From: Odiellus spinosus | Taxonomy: Eukaryota > Arthropoda > Arachnida > Opiliones > Phalangiidae | Reading direction: 5' to 3' | DNA: 64,000 bases | Assembly (NCBI GenBank): GCA_963920705.1 | Contig: OY987232.1 | Coordinates: forward strand, 7,628,200 to 7,692,199 | Shown here: piece by piece, positions 12,086 through 23,445 of the stretch | Position numbering within the stretch: position 1 is the first letter of the stretch | How the letters are laid out: every line of letters begins with the position of its first letter | Notes under the pieces: generated by a model | What the model saw: only the letters and a program-made list of their open reading frames with translations | The model's database searches: none | Told to the model about the DNA's origin: nothing | Position numbers and translations under genes: made by a program

Positions 12086-13049
12086 TTTATTGTCCAAGAG
12101 GAGTCAATGACCCGAGTGACCTCTGATTGGAAACTTGGGAACCCATTGACTTTAGACGTGTACAATCGTAAGAGGTTTAGCTATTTATGAGCTTGACCAT
12201 CTTGTTGAAATTATCATTATTGAATAAAAAGGTATGCACCTACTTTTGGTGTTGTCCCGGAGGAATGGATGACCCGAATGACCTCTGATTTCATAAACGC
12301 GTTTCCAAGCTCTTTTGAAAACCTTAGCGGCGACTAACCGAGTGACCTTTTGACCCCCAAATTGACTGAGATACTAAGCGAACCCTCCCTTTGAAACGAC
12401 GGAATTGGAAGAGAATTCGATGTAACTTTGACTTTCGTAGTTGGCGAATATTCGTCGGAGGTCATCGTTAAATCGAGGTCCTCGAATCCCAGAACTTATT
12501 CGTTTAACTACTCGTTCTGAGACATTATTTGGCAGCCAGAGACGAATTTAGGACCCGCTAAATAGTTCACTATTTCCAAACACATTCATCCTTTGTTAAT
12601 ACGTCTCTGCTTTTAACCCATCATAATGTGTCTTATCTGCATATAATCACGTGGACCCAATGTGAATCTGATGTTATTCGTTCCCCGTCTTTACCCGATT
12701 GTTTATTCCAGCATCGTACGATCGACACTCATTTTCATAAAAGAAATTATCGAACTTTTAAACCGTGAGAAAAACAAAAAACTTGAACAAAGAGATAAGG
12801 TGGAAATTATGAAAGAGTTTACCTATAGTGTTGCAACAACTCAGCCACTTACAAATTAGAGACGGATAAGAAAATTTAATATTTTTAAAGATGGGAATTC
12901 CCAAACTTTAATTAATTTTAATTACGCGCGCGATTTCGTCGTAAAGTTGGAATATCCCACTACAAATTAAACTTCTCAAACCCAGAAATTAGTCGCAAAC
13001 TCTTCGCGAAAACGTTATTTCAAAATATGTCTAAATAATTCTAATTCTG
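12086..13049. other. Non-coding, no feature recognised
   Basis: Two loosely similar stretches (about 12085-12150 and 12245-12300, sharing AATGACCCGA/TGACCTCTGATT) suggest a small tandem duplication. Nothing else is supported. Confidence 0.5.
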
Positions 13050-13325
13050 AAAATATATGAAAAACTCCCAAAATTTGCAAACGGAACCACTTTCGCGTCT
13101 CGAATCGAGAAACGAGTGTCACCAATGGATTCCTTGGCCGAATTTAATACGGGAAAGATCGAATTAGCGCACTCGTCCATATCTTCGCAAATACTTCCTC
13201 GAGCCGCTTATTCTATCTAATCCACAGTGAATTTGGCCAAAGAATCCATTGGTGACACTCGTTTCTCTATTCGAGGCGCGGAAATGGTTCCTTTCGCGAA
13301 TATTGGGAGTTTTCCATATATTATT
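13050..13325. mobile_element. Fold-back element with ~95-bp arms
   Basis: Left arm about 13050-13145 and right arm about 13228-13323 are imperfect inverted copies. The inner half is the best conserved (AAACGAGTGTCACCAATGGA and its complement). Short spacer, no coding capacity. Confidence 0.8.
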
Positions 13326-15378
13326 TCGCGTTGTGCCAAGTTCGAGCTCCCGTATAGGTAATTTGAAATTTACCTTTCGCGACGAATTCTGGGCCAATTT
13401 TAGGTTTTGAGACGCGCAAGGCGTGCTAGGCTCTTTAGTTACCCTTTAAATCAATTTTTTCGCTCTTTTTGATGGTAATTAGAATTTTCACGACGCTTAT
13501 TTTGAAGCTTAGCCCAATAGACCTTAGCCTTGGTCTTTATTTTTAACTCTCGCTTTTTTCTCAAATCTTCTACTCGCGTAATCCCCGTTATAGCATTCTC
13601 GATCTAGTCGTCAAGGTTTTTAAAATTATACTTTCAGCTGAACTAAAGTATTTTCTGATTCCTTATGAGAAAATAGGTTCTGACTTTTTGTTAATTTTAG
13701 CAATAAAAATGCCAATAGAAAGGAATTTTTAAAAGGCTTTTAATATTCTAAAATCCTTACCTTTTGATTGGTTAGATAGGTCACTCTCCAGTATAAAGTC
13801 TGTACAAGTTTCGAAAATGAACTATTTATTGAAGTAATTGATTAAACAAGGGAAAAATCCAGAGATGATATTTAATTACGAACCCTGGGATATAAAAACC
13901 TTAGTAAAATTTCCCGCTAATAGTATTTGTTTAAGCTTGATTTTTAAGCGTTTTTTTTTTAATTTTTTAAAATTTTCTTGAATTTTTACTTTAAAAAGCT
14001 TTCGTTTTTAATAAAAGTTATTCAAAAGAATACATTTCGACATTGAAGAAGGGACCATGCGCTACTGCAAGGAATTGAAATGTTAGATGATTTCTCTTTA
14101 AGAATTTCAAAAATTAGTTTAACAGTTATATTAATGTTTAAACCATAGTTCCTTTAATCGTGTAAATGATATTTGATATTTTAACCAAATATTTTGTTTA
14201 TTCTTAGGTTATGAAAATCGCTCGGGACATCCTAATTTAACGGATAAACAAATGTAAGTTAGTTTAGTCATTTTAAATATCTATCTATATCTATTCTATA
14301 CAAAAGGTTGAGGATAGATAAAATAATAAGGTGTACCATAATATTTATTAAATAAACATGATTCTAATTAAGGGGGAAGTAAAAGGTTTTGTGTTTTGAG
14401 AAAAAAATCCTAGATGGCGTTTAAATTAGTGTCTTAAAAAATATTTTAATTTCAATTTTTATTCGCTAAACAAATAAAAAGTGGAAGATACGGAATAAAA
14501 AACACGCGAGATGACGTTAATAAACCTAAAAACTACCGAATTATTTCTTTTTTCCGTTGCCCGTATCACAAACAGGACGGCGATTTCGCGAAATCGCGAT
14601 TTTCGATAGGTAGCGACATCTTTGACTTTTCCTCGTAACTAGCGAAAAATCCACTTTCTAATTATAAAATAATTCAACTAGTCCGTCATCTTTTATAAAC
14701 ATTCATTGCGTACTTCATTCGCGTCGCTATTAAATAAAATCCAAACGATAGAAATCGGACCATAAGTTATCGCGTAACAACGACAAAAAGAGTCGAACCT
14801 TTAACTATTAGTATTTTAATTTCCGTTTAGAATTTCGGTTAAATAATAATTCATCGAATAGTTTAATTATTCTATTTTGGAATATTGTTTACCGTTTATG
14901 TTTACGGGCTTTAGTTTTTCCGTAACAAGTTCACAAAAACACCAGGATTTCTGAATTAACCGCTCACTTCCCCCTTAAATCAAACTTTTAACAAATTTAA
15001 CCTTTTTTTTCTTCTAGAATAATGAAGTTCGGCGAAAATTTAAAAAATAGTAACAAAGAAATGTTCGTTTGTTTTAAAATACGTTATCTTTAAAACCAAA
15101 TTTTCGATAATCTCGCAAAGAATTTTTTATAACTCATTGATTATTGAAAATTTATCTCGCATAAGAGTTTGTTGTAATAAATTTACAGATTAAAAAACAT
15201 CCGTCTGCAGCTGCAGGCTGATTGTAAATCTATAATTAAGAGGATGTAAAAATAAGAAATTCTCTTAATAATGAATTTCTTTTAGTCTAGGCTTCCATTT
15301 ATTTTCCTACATTTTTAAACTTTATTACTTTATATATCAGATTTTTTCAAAAATTTAAGGTTGCTTAGTAAGGAAATA
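13326..15378. other. AT-rich non-coding region
   Basis: No supported gene. A small palindromic stretch (CTGCAGCTGCAG) lies near 15205-15217. The remainder is low-complexity AT-rich DNA. Confidence 0.6.
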
Positions 15379-15880
15379 TACAAAAAAGAGGTTGCTTCGC
15401 ACCCTTAAAAAAACTCTTTATCTAACTCGAATCAAACCCGTGAAGGGACAGAAATTATTTGTTAGAGAAAGAGCAATTTCATATCTTTAAAATTATAGTT
15501 AGTAGATTTAGTCTACTGCTTCAAAGATTTTATTACTATTATATATTTTCCAAAAAACGGATAAAGACGACCTAGGACTAATGATAAATATATATATATA
15601 TATTAAAGGAACTCCATCTTTAGCTAATTTTATTAGTCATACTGATAGAATTTAAAATTAACATCAATGGGAGAGGAATTTTAACTAGGTCGTCTTTATC
15701 CGTTTTCTGGAAAATATATAATAGTAATAAAATCTTTGAAGTAGTAGACTAAATCTACTAACTATAATTTTAAAGATATGAAATTGCTCTTTCTCTAACA
15801 AATAATTTCTGTCCCTTCACGGGTTTGATTCGAGTTAGATAAAGAGTTTTTTAAGGGTGCGAAGCAACCTCTTTATTGTA
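15379..15880. mobile_element. Fold-back element, family A copy 2
   Basis: Arms 15379-15576 and about 15685-15880 are inverted copies and closely match the element at 10339-10836, including TACAAAAAAGAGGTTGC ends, CCCGTGAAGGGACAG and the inner ACGGATAAAGACGACCTAGG. TA-rich bases flank both ends, compatible with TA target sites. Confidence 0.9.
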
Positions 15881-16029
15881 TAATTTCTGTCCTTTTTTTC
15901 ACCAAAAATATACACCTTTTCCACATTTCACTATTTTGCTTTATAGGTTTATTGAACCTTAATTCTTACTAATGCTGAATAAAAATTAAAGCGTTTAATT
16001 GAGGCTTCAATCTATTCGTAATAGAGACC

Positions 16030-16500
16030 CTGGTACAAATCTCGAAAGGCAGAGATTAACTAACCTAACCTTACCAAAGTTGTAAAACAGGGATGGGCTA
16101 GTTCAATTGATTAACTAACCTAAACTAATCTTACCTAAAATACTACAAGAGGAACGGGTTAGCCCGAGTTATAGGGATTACCTAGTTGGAGGGATGGGCT
16201 ATTTCCGGGGTTTAATTAACCTAATTTAACCTTAAAAATTACTTGATGGAATGGGTAACCCGAGGGATTAACTAGTTGGAACGATGGGCTAATTCGAGGA
16301 ATTACCTAACCTAAAATATTACAAATAGCCCGAGCTAAGGATTAACTAGTTGGAGGGATTAGCTAATTAGAGGGATTAACTAACCTAACCTCACCTTAAA
16401 GATTACCAGATGGACGGGGGAGGTCGTGGGATTAACTAACCTAGCCTTACCTAAAATATTACAAGAGGGACGGGCTAGACCGAGCTAGAGATTAAATTTA
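16030..16500. repeat. Degenerate satellite rich in CTAACCTAACC
   Basis: Irregular tandem units of the type GGGATTAACTAACCTAACCTTACC...ATTACAAGAGGGACGGGCTAG. The same units appear inverted at 17960-18090 and 63600-64000. CCTAA is the complement of TTAGG, the common insect telomere unit, but units here are long and mutated. Confidence 0.75.
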
Positions 16501-17780
16501 TAATATTGAATCGCATCGACAAAAAATGAGCATGGAAAGCGAAACAATTCTTTAAAGCAAGAGAACATAATTCAGGAGACCAGATGTATATGGCCGTTTA
16601 TTTAACTCGCCGACATCAATTTCCGTTTCGTATATGCTATTTAACATTCTAAATCTTTATTTTTTATTATACTTAAGTTAGACGTGCTTTAGATACAGAC
16701 TTCATTGGCCAACTACTTAATAGCAACGTTATTACGTAGTAGTAATGACGAAGCTATTAGATCTAAAGCACATCCAAGTCGCAAAACTCAAGTATTTTAA
16801 AAATAGAGTAGAGATTGGGAACGTTAAACTATAAATTTCATGTGTAATCGAGCACTTGGCAGGATATGAAGTCCAACTCAAGTGATATTTAATCCCTAGA
16901 ACTCTCATTGTGAAATGTTTTTACAGTGACTTAATTAAAAACAGGCCAGCTGGCCTGTTTTATTTATAGGTGTCTCAAAATTTCATTAGAAAAGTCTATG
17001 GAGATTTGTCTTATGAGGTGGAATCTTTTTTGTCAATGATAACTGAGGTTTTCTCCTTCTTCTTCTTCTTCTTCTTCGTCCGACCGCGAGTCCGTTTCAT
17101 TGAGTGTTTGCATTCGAGAGAGAAAAATTTGTTAGGCTCGTGGGGGTACTCTATATTTTTCTATACGTTTCGGATGAATACTAAGACTGAGATAACAAAA
17201 GCTGTAGATAAGGTTGAAACACCGTGAAAGACGGCGTTTCATTGGGAGTTTGCATTAGAAAGAGAGAAATGTGTTAGATTTACAAGGGTGTTCTATTATA
17301 TTTTTATTATACTTTTATTATGTTGAATACTAAGACTGAATAACAGTAGCTTTGATTACGTTGGATAGGAAGACGGATAAAAAGATAACGTTGGTGTATG
17401 CAGTTGAATAAAAAACTTGTGTCTAATTAAATATAAATAATAAAGTAGAACGCGAGAGATACAAACGATATATGTTTTGGTTTAAAAGATATGGGACGAT
17501 GCCTAGAATTCTACGTATTGAGTCAAATGCAAAACAGTGTTTTTAACGTTTATAGTGCGTATTGAATTTTTTTTTATCAATGATTATAAGCCACAGGGTA
17601 CATAAACTTGGGTATTATACATTAGCCCAAATGGTATATAACGGTGAGATTTGGAAATGTCTTAGAAAATGGACTCTGAGACAGACGTACAATAAATTGA
17701 TTTAGTTATAAAAGTTGGCGGGAAATTTAAATGATGCTGCAGAATTTAAAGGAGTCTAGAAAGGATACGGATATAAGAAC
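16501..17780. other. Non-coding region with small repeats
   Basis: Contains an imperfect inverted pair around 16670-16775, the perfect palindrome at 16939-16960 and a TTC microsatellite (about 17057-17077). The short open frames are not convincing genes. Confidence 0.6.
16939..16960. repeat. Perfect 22-bp palindrome
   Basis: AAACAGGCC AGCT GGCCTGTTT reads the same on both strands and is followed by T-rich sequence. It looks like a bacterial intrinsic terminator, but nothing bacterial surrounds it. More likely it is a remnant of a small inverted-repeat element. Confidence 0.7.
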
Positions 17781-17784
17781 AAAA

Positions 17785-17950
17785 TTGGACACACGCGCGA
17801 TAGGACACAATATCGATGGGATATAATCTCGATGGGACGCAATCTCGACAGAACATGATGTCGATGCAACACAATCTTGATAGACCGTAATCTTCATGTA
17901 CATAATCTCAAGTGGAATCTTTATCGATAGTTCACAACCTCGAAAGGACA
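17785..17950. repeat. Degenerate ~19-bp minisatellite
   Basis: Repeated words of the type GATGGGACACAATCTCGA, with drift between units, run through this block for roughly eight copies. No coding value. Confidence 0.65.
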
Positions 17951-17959
17951 TTTTGTTTC

Positions 17960-18090
17960 CTTGCCCTTCTTGTAATATTTTAGGTAAGGTTACGTTAGTT
18001 AATCACTCGAACTACGTCATCCCTCCAACTAGTTAAACACTTGCTCTAACCCATTCCTCTTATAATATTATAGGTAAGGTTACGTTAGTA
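17960..18090. repeat. TTAGG-like satellite fragment, inverted orientation
   Basis: Carries AATATTTTAGGTAAGGTTACG, TTAGTTAATC and CATCCCTCCAACTAGTTAA words. These are the reverse complement of the block at 16030-16500 and match 63600-64000. Confidence 0.7.
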
Positions 18091-20309
18091 GAGTGCAACA
18101 GTCTCAGTCTGATTTAGTTGCAGTCGACGCGAAGTCAGCCCCTTTTGAGTATTCGAACTTTCGGTACTATCATGTGTTCGACATAACGAACTTTCGGACT
18201 CGTCGTCCAATTCTTACAATGGGATGTAAATACGTTTTACAGTTGGCCTATCGCCAGTAGGCCAAATCCGTTTTTTAAGGGAAGTCGACGTAGTTTTTCG
18301 AGAGATAAAAGTCATTTGCGCCTATGGATAGAACACATTCTCTCTCTGTCATTCATGCGTTCAACATCGTGTAAAAAAAAAAAAAGTTAACGTCTCTAGC
18401 CTGCTGCAGAGGTGGAAGTTCCGTGGTGACGCCTAGAATGTCTTAGCCTTCAAGGATTAGGATAGGCCAAGTAGAGGAGAAGTAGTGGATAGATGCCTGG
18501 GGCCATCATCCTGTACATCTCTTGGACAGCAGAGTAAAGGAAGACTTACGTTTCTTTAGGAACAGTGCGGAGGACTTGGCATAGTTTTTTGCAAATATGT
18601 TCTTTAACGCGATGTTGTTTTTACGACTTCGTTTGCTTTTTTTTTTTGCAGGGCTCTTTGAATTTATGAGAATTATTCTTGTAATAATAAAGTTTAATGT
18701 TTATTCTGGTCTTGATCGTCTCGTTAATTCTCGAGTAGATATTTTAGTATCTTAGTGGATGTTCATGGTAATCACTTTTCGTTATCTTTAAGTTAGCAGA
18801 TTAAAACAACGCTAGTAAGGTCACGTCAGGCTAGTATATTTTATCATTCGAATTAGCCAATATCCCTTTAGCTAGTAATCCCTTGGTATCACCCTTCTCT
18901 CTTATAATTGACGAGTTCGGAATTGAAGCGAATCTTCCAGAGCCATGGCGCGATTGAGGTATAACATCGTTACGCCGCTTTCGTCGTTCTTATTCTAAAC
19001 TAAGCGTAGTGGATGAATACATGGATGGAAACAAAGAAAGAGTCATCATATTATATGTAACGGCAAATTCGGACTTTATTTATATTTTCTTATATAACCT
19101 TTAAAATCTTTGACTCCTACCCTTTAATTCGTAAATACTTTTATTTGTAAACGGCAGAGACTCCGCCCCTCCCCCCAGAACAATTACAGTCGTAGGGTGT
19201 TTTTTCTTTTAGGTCTTCCGATACGCGTATCTAGCTAGCGCGAGGTCGGAGGTTAGAGTTGTAATGGTTTTTCTTGCACATGGATTCCATTTTTTTATAA
19301 ATCGGTCCCATGTGTACTCAATTTTAAGAAAACTTTAAATTCCTTTTAGTTGCCATGCCCGCGTATGCCGCGTCATGGTACCAATTATATATTTTCCTAC
19401 TTACTGGTATCCTGAGGTTGGACTGGAGACTTAAAAGCGAGAGGTCATAATTTTTAAATTGAGTTTAAATATACGGAGTAAGAAAAAGGCTTGATCGCCA
19501 TGTACAAAATAAAATCTAACCGGGCAATCAGATGATTCGAAATCACGCGATGACGAGACGTCAGCGACCAGTATTCTGTATACATTTCAATCTTTAATTG
19601 TGCGCGTCCGTCCACCATTATTTGTGCGCGTCGTGTAACGCGTCCTCACAGGAAAACGAGTGAGTTCAAAGCTATTTTAAAAGGGTACCAATTAATTAGG
19701 TCAAAACTATTAATCTAATAGCCCATGAGGTGCACCATGGCAGACCAGTATTTATTAAGTGTTCTTAATAATTTTCATTAACCGGCAAATAAACTGAATG
19801 GTTTCATTTTAAATCTAAGTGAAAAATGAAAATTAAACGGTATAAACCATCAAAATGAAAACAACGGCTTAAGCGATGTTAATATTCATCTAAATCGAAA
19901 GCACTTCTGAATTAAACTGTGTGAAATGAAATTTAAGAACTATAGTTTTATGCTGAGAGTATTGACGTGTTCGTTCTGCGGGAGCTCGAGGGAATATTTT
20001 TGAATATGGCAAAAACAAGAACTTAATCAATTTACTTTTAAAAAGATCGAATAACGTGCTGCGATCGAGATTAAAAAAGATGTCGCGTGCACCATAGGAT
20101 ATTTAATCTTAAACCACAGTTATAGGGCCCCATAATTTAGAACAACAATAACCGATTATAAAGTTTGTACAATATAAAATAATCATATATATTAAATCAT
20201 TTCAATTTAAACTTGTAAATTTGCAATTTTAATTCCTACCACTAAATTAAAAAAAAATGGGTTAATTGATTTACAAGTGTTTAATTTTTCCAAAAGCAAA
20301 CACAAATTA
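18091..20309. other. Non-coding region, no feature recognised
   Basis: Contains an A-run near 18370 and a T-run near 18642. No gene, RNA or long inverted repeat is supported. Confidence 0.55.
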
Positions 20310-21229
20310 TACAAAAACGTTGTTTTGCTTCGCACTTCAAAAAAGTGCATTTATAGGTAAGAATTTCAAACCCGTGAAGGGACAGAAATTATAAATTCAC
20401 TGTGAAAGAAATATGAAAGTCACAGTCTAAGAAATCATAAAGCTATAATTATTATACAAAAACGTTGTTTTGCTTCGTACTTCAAAAATGTGCATTTAAA
20501 GGTTAGAATTTCAAACCCGTGAAGGGACAGAAATTATAAATTCACAGTGAAAGAAATATGAAAGTCACAGTCTAAGAAATCATAAAGCTATAATTATAAT
20601 AATTAATATGAATAAAAAATTTACAAAAAAATTACGTATAAATTCGGCCTATCGAAACTTTTAATTATGCAGAAATCATTCTGTTGTAGAATTCACTCTT
20701 GGTAAGGGTAACTAAAAGCCAACTATGCGTGGAAAGGTAGAATAGCATAATACCAAATAGTTCCTGCCCGCGTTTTTAAAATGTTTAGTTGTTAGGATGG
20801 ATGGTTGCAGTTTTCAGTTAGTAAAAGGAAACATTCGCCTCTTTATAAAGTTTCTAATCATTAAATCTACATAAGTAAAAGTTTCGATAGGCCGAATTTA
20901 TACGTCATTTTTTTGTAAATTTTTTATTCATATTAATTATTATAATTATAGCTTTATGATTTCTTAGACTGTGACTTTGATATTTCTTTCACTGTGAATT
21001 TATAATTTCTGTCCCTTCACGGGTTTGAAATTCTAACCTTTAAATGCACATTTTTGAAGTACGAAGCAAAACAACGTTTTTGTATAATAATTATAGCTTT
21101 ATGATTTCTTAGACTGTGACTTTCATATTTCTTTCACAGTGAATTTATAATTTCTGTCCCTTCACGGGTTTGAAATTCTTACCTATAAATGCACTTTTTT
21201 GAAGTGCGAAGCAAAACAACGTTTTTGTA
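20310..21229. mobile_element. Large fold-back element, family B (920 bp)
   Basis: Left arm 20310-20670 and right arm about 20880-21229 are inverted copies. Each arm holds two tandem ~145-bp units (starting at 20310 and 20455 on the left), beginning TACAAAAACGTTGTTTTGCT and containing CAAACCCGTGAAGGGACAGA. The loop (about 20671-20879) is unique. It shares end sequence and the CCCGTGAAGGGACAG core with family A (10339, 15379) but has different inner arms. Confidence 0.92.
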
Positions 21230-21720
21230 TAATATATTAAATTGGCAACATTTCTAGGTAATGCGATTTACATTCAATCGCCTCGCTTTATTCGAGTGCT
21301 CTACCCAAAAGATCGTGAGAAATAGGTCTCTTATCACCGAAATATAGGTGAGAAACGATTGCCTAAACAATCAAAGACGTCACCATTGCACAAACGAGAG
21401 GGTTCGCCACAATTTTAAACGCTAACGTAAACCACCCATTGGTACGGTGCATCTGTGAGTACTGAATCTGCAAATCTCGTTTATATATGCCGAGAAGAGA
21501 TATATTATTAAAGTTAAAAAATCAAATGATAAGAAAATCATGCCAACTTTTTAATTACGGTGAATTAGGGTGAATATAATGGGATACTCATGATATGACA
21601 TAATAGTCAAAATTAGACGGCTGAAGAGTGCTACCCTAGTAAAAGAACCCAATAAATGCAATTTTCCGTTAACGATAAAAAATGACATTAAAAAAAGCTT
21701 ATCAACTGTTTAATAAAATC
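21230..21720. other. Non-coding, no feature recognised
   Basis: Ordinary AT-rich sequence between the fold-back element and a tandem repeat. Confidence 0.55.
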
Positions 21721-22110
21721 AATTTTTGTTTATCAATTTAAAGCCAATTAATAAAGCTCGGCTAGTTATTGTTTTACCCTTTTCGTCACCCATACAGGCA
21801 TCTATCTCTCTATTAACTCGAATTCGATGGATATTCATTATCATTCTACTGTTTAAGAAATAAAATTTTGTTTACCATTTTGAAGCAATTAATAAAGCTC
21901 GGCTAAGCTTATGATTTCACCCTTTTGTAACCCATTCAGGCACCTTTCTTTCTATTAACTCGAATTCGATGGATATTCCTTACCATTCTACTGTTTAAGA
22001 AATAAAATTTTTGTTTATCATTTTGAAGCAATTAGTAAAGCTCGGCTAAGCTTAAGATCTCACCCTTTTGTAACCCTTTCAGGCACCTTACTTTCTATTA
22101 CTTTATATAC
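21721..22110. repeat. Three tandem copies of a ~140-bp unit
   Basis: Units begin TTTTTGTTTAYCAWTTTGAAGC at about 21724, 21868 and 22007. Each continues with AATAAAGCTCGGCTA, a run CACCCTTTTGTAACCC and ATTAACTCGAATTCGATGG. Divergence is modest. Confidence 0.85.
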
Positions 22111-22809
22111 TTAATCAATATTTCATTATTGAAATCTGTGTTTAACTAGAGATACTCTTGTACCCGAACGAAGTCTTATCAAATTTTTTCAAAAGTACCT
22201 TTGTCTGTATTAATTCGAATTCAGTGGACGGTGGGAAGAGGGAAACGACGACGACGACGATTTCAGTTATCAAGCGCCGCGAGCCCATTGGAAAAGACAT
22301 TACGGTTTCTGATGAAATTCGAGTTTAGATAAAGGGATAAACACGAACGTGTTTATCCTAATAGCTTTCTTTACTAATGGTAATTATTAGTAATTGAAAA
22401 TAAATATTTTGTAAAGAAGTTCTTTATAGCCCATATAATAAAAAAATCGTTTGTAATTAAACTATAGATTAAAAATTCATATACAGTTTAAAAACTTGTT
22501 TTAATGATTCTTAAAATAATTAAAAAATGTATGTTACTTTCCTATTTGATGGTGTATTTATTAAACAAGTTGTGAAACCAAAATATTACCTCCCCGACGA
22601 CGTTAACTTAACCTAACCCTACTTTAAATAAAAGATGGGCGTATGTAGAGAATTATGATGAGTAGATGGACCAGGGTGCTTTTGATTGCCAGTTTTGTAT
22701 TTCCCTCCATGTTATAGTGTACAACAATTATCTCATTATACTCAGAGTATTCAAATTCCCAAGTAGTGGAACAATGTTTGTCTGGTTCCACACACCACCG
22801 CCACATAAT
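22111..22809. other. Non-coding; dispersed hairpin at ~22318
   Basis: A hairpin with stem GGATAAACAC/GTGTTTATCC at about 22335-22360 repeats the one at 10846. No gene is supported. Confidence 0.5.
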
Positions 22810-22960
22810 GTGGCGGTTCCGTTGCGTCTGTTAAATTCCCATAGAAGCCGGTGGTGGTGATAAGGAAGCCGGTGTTGAAGATAAGGATTCGAGAGCTGTG
22901 TTGGAGATATGAATTTGATATCGTACACTCGTGTTTACTTGTTCAAGAGATGTCACTTAC
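22810..22960 (+). repeat. Dispersed repeat R, partial copy
   Basis: ATGTGGCGGTTCCGTTGCG, AAATTCCCATAGAAGCCGG and TTTACTTGTTCAAGAGATG mark this copy. It matches the second half of the longer copy at 23045-23300 and the inverted copy at 55255-55502. Confidence 0.8.
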
Positions 22961-23044
22961 GCTTCGGTGGAAACCCCTTTTTAGTACTGTTAAAGGCTGG
23001 GTTATAGAAAATAGATCCCTATAGATATAGAACGTAGGATCCTA

Positions 23045-23300
23045 GGACGTATTTAGTGCAGTTGAAAGCTGGGTGCTCGATTAATAACAATTTCATGGAC
23101 TGTCATATTGACGTAGGCCTACGTGGTAGATCATCCCAGGGCGCATCATCCCCTGTCAAAAATGTGGCGGTTCCGTGGCGTGTGTTAAATTCCCATAGAA
23201 GCCGGTGGTGGAGATAAGGATTCGAGAGTAGTGGTGGTAGTGGGAAGAGATAAGAATTTGATATCACACGCTCGGGTTTACTTGTTCAAAAGATTTGTAT
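23045..23300 (+). repeat. Dispersed repeat R, longer copy
   Basis: Begins near GTATTTAGTGCAGTTGAAAG and ends near TTTACTTGTTCAAAAGATTTG. The same ~250-bp sequence lies inverted at 55255-55502, 32 kb away. Non-coding, family not identified. Confidence 0.85.
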
Positions 23301-23339
23301 ATAAAAAATACTTAATTCAAAAAAATTATTTTTATTTCA

Positions 23340-23445
23340 ATTCTATCATTAAAATGGATCTAGCGCTTTTCTTCTTACTTAAATATTTTAAAGACACTTT
23401 CACACACGCACACACGCACACACACATCGTTTAGCGTCGGATATA
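23340..23445 (+). repeat. Direct repeat D copy 1 with CA microsatellite
   Basis: GGATCTAGCGCTTTTCTT, a CACACA tract and CATCGTTTAGCGTCGGATAT. A near-identical ~100-bp block occurs in the same orientation at 25655-25750. Confidence 0.85.

Noticed and set aside
16030-16500. True telomere array
   Set aside because: TTAGG-like words are embedded in long irregular units and occur inside the window in both orientations, not as uninterrupted pentamers.
16930-16975. Rho-independent terminator
   Set aside because: The hairpin plus T-rich tail fits the shape, but no bacterial gene is near and the DNA is clearly eukaryotic.
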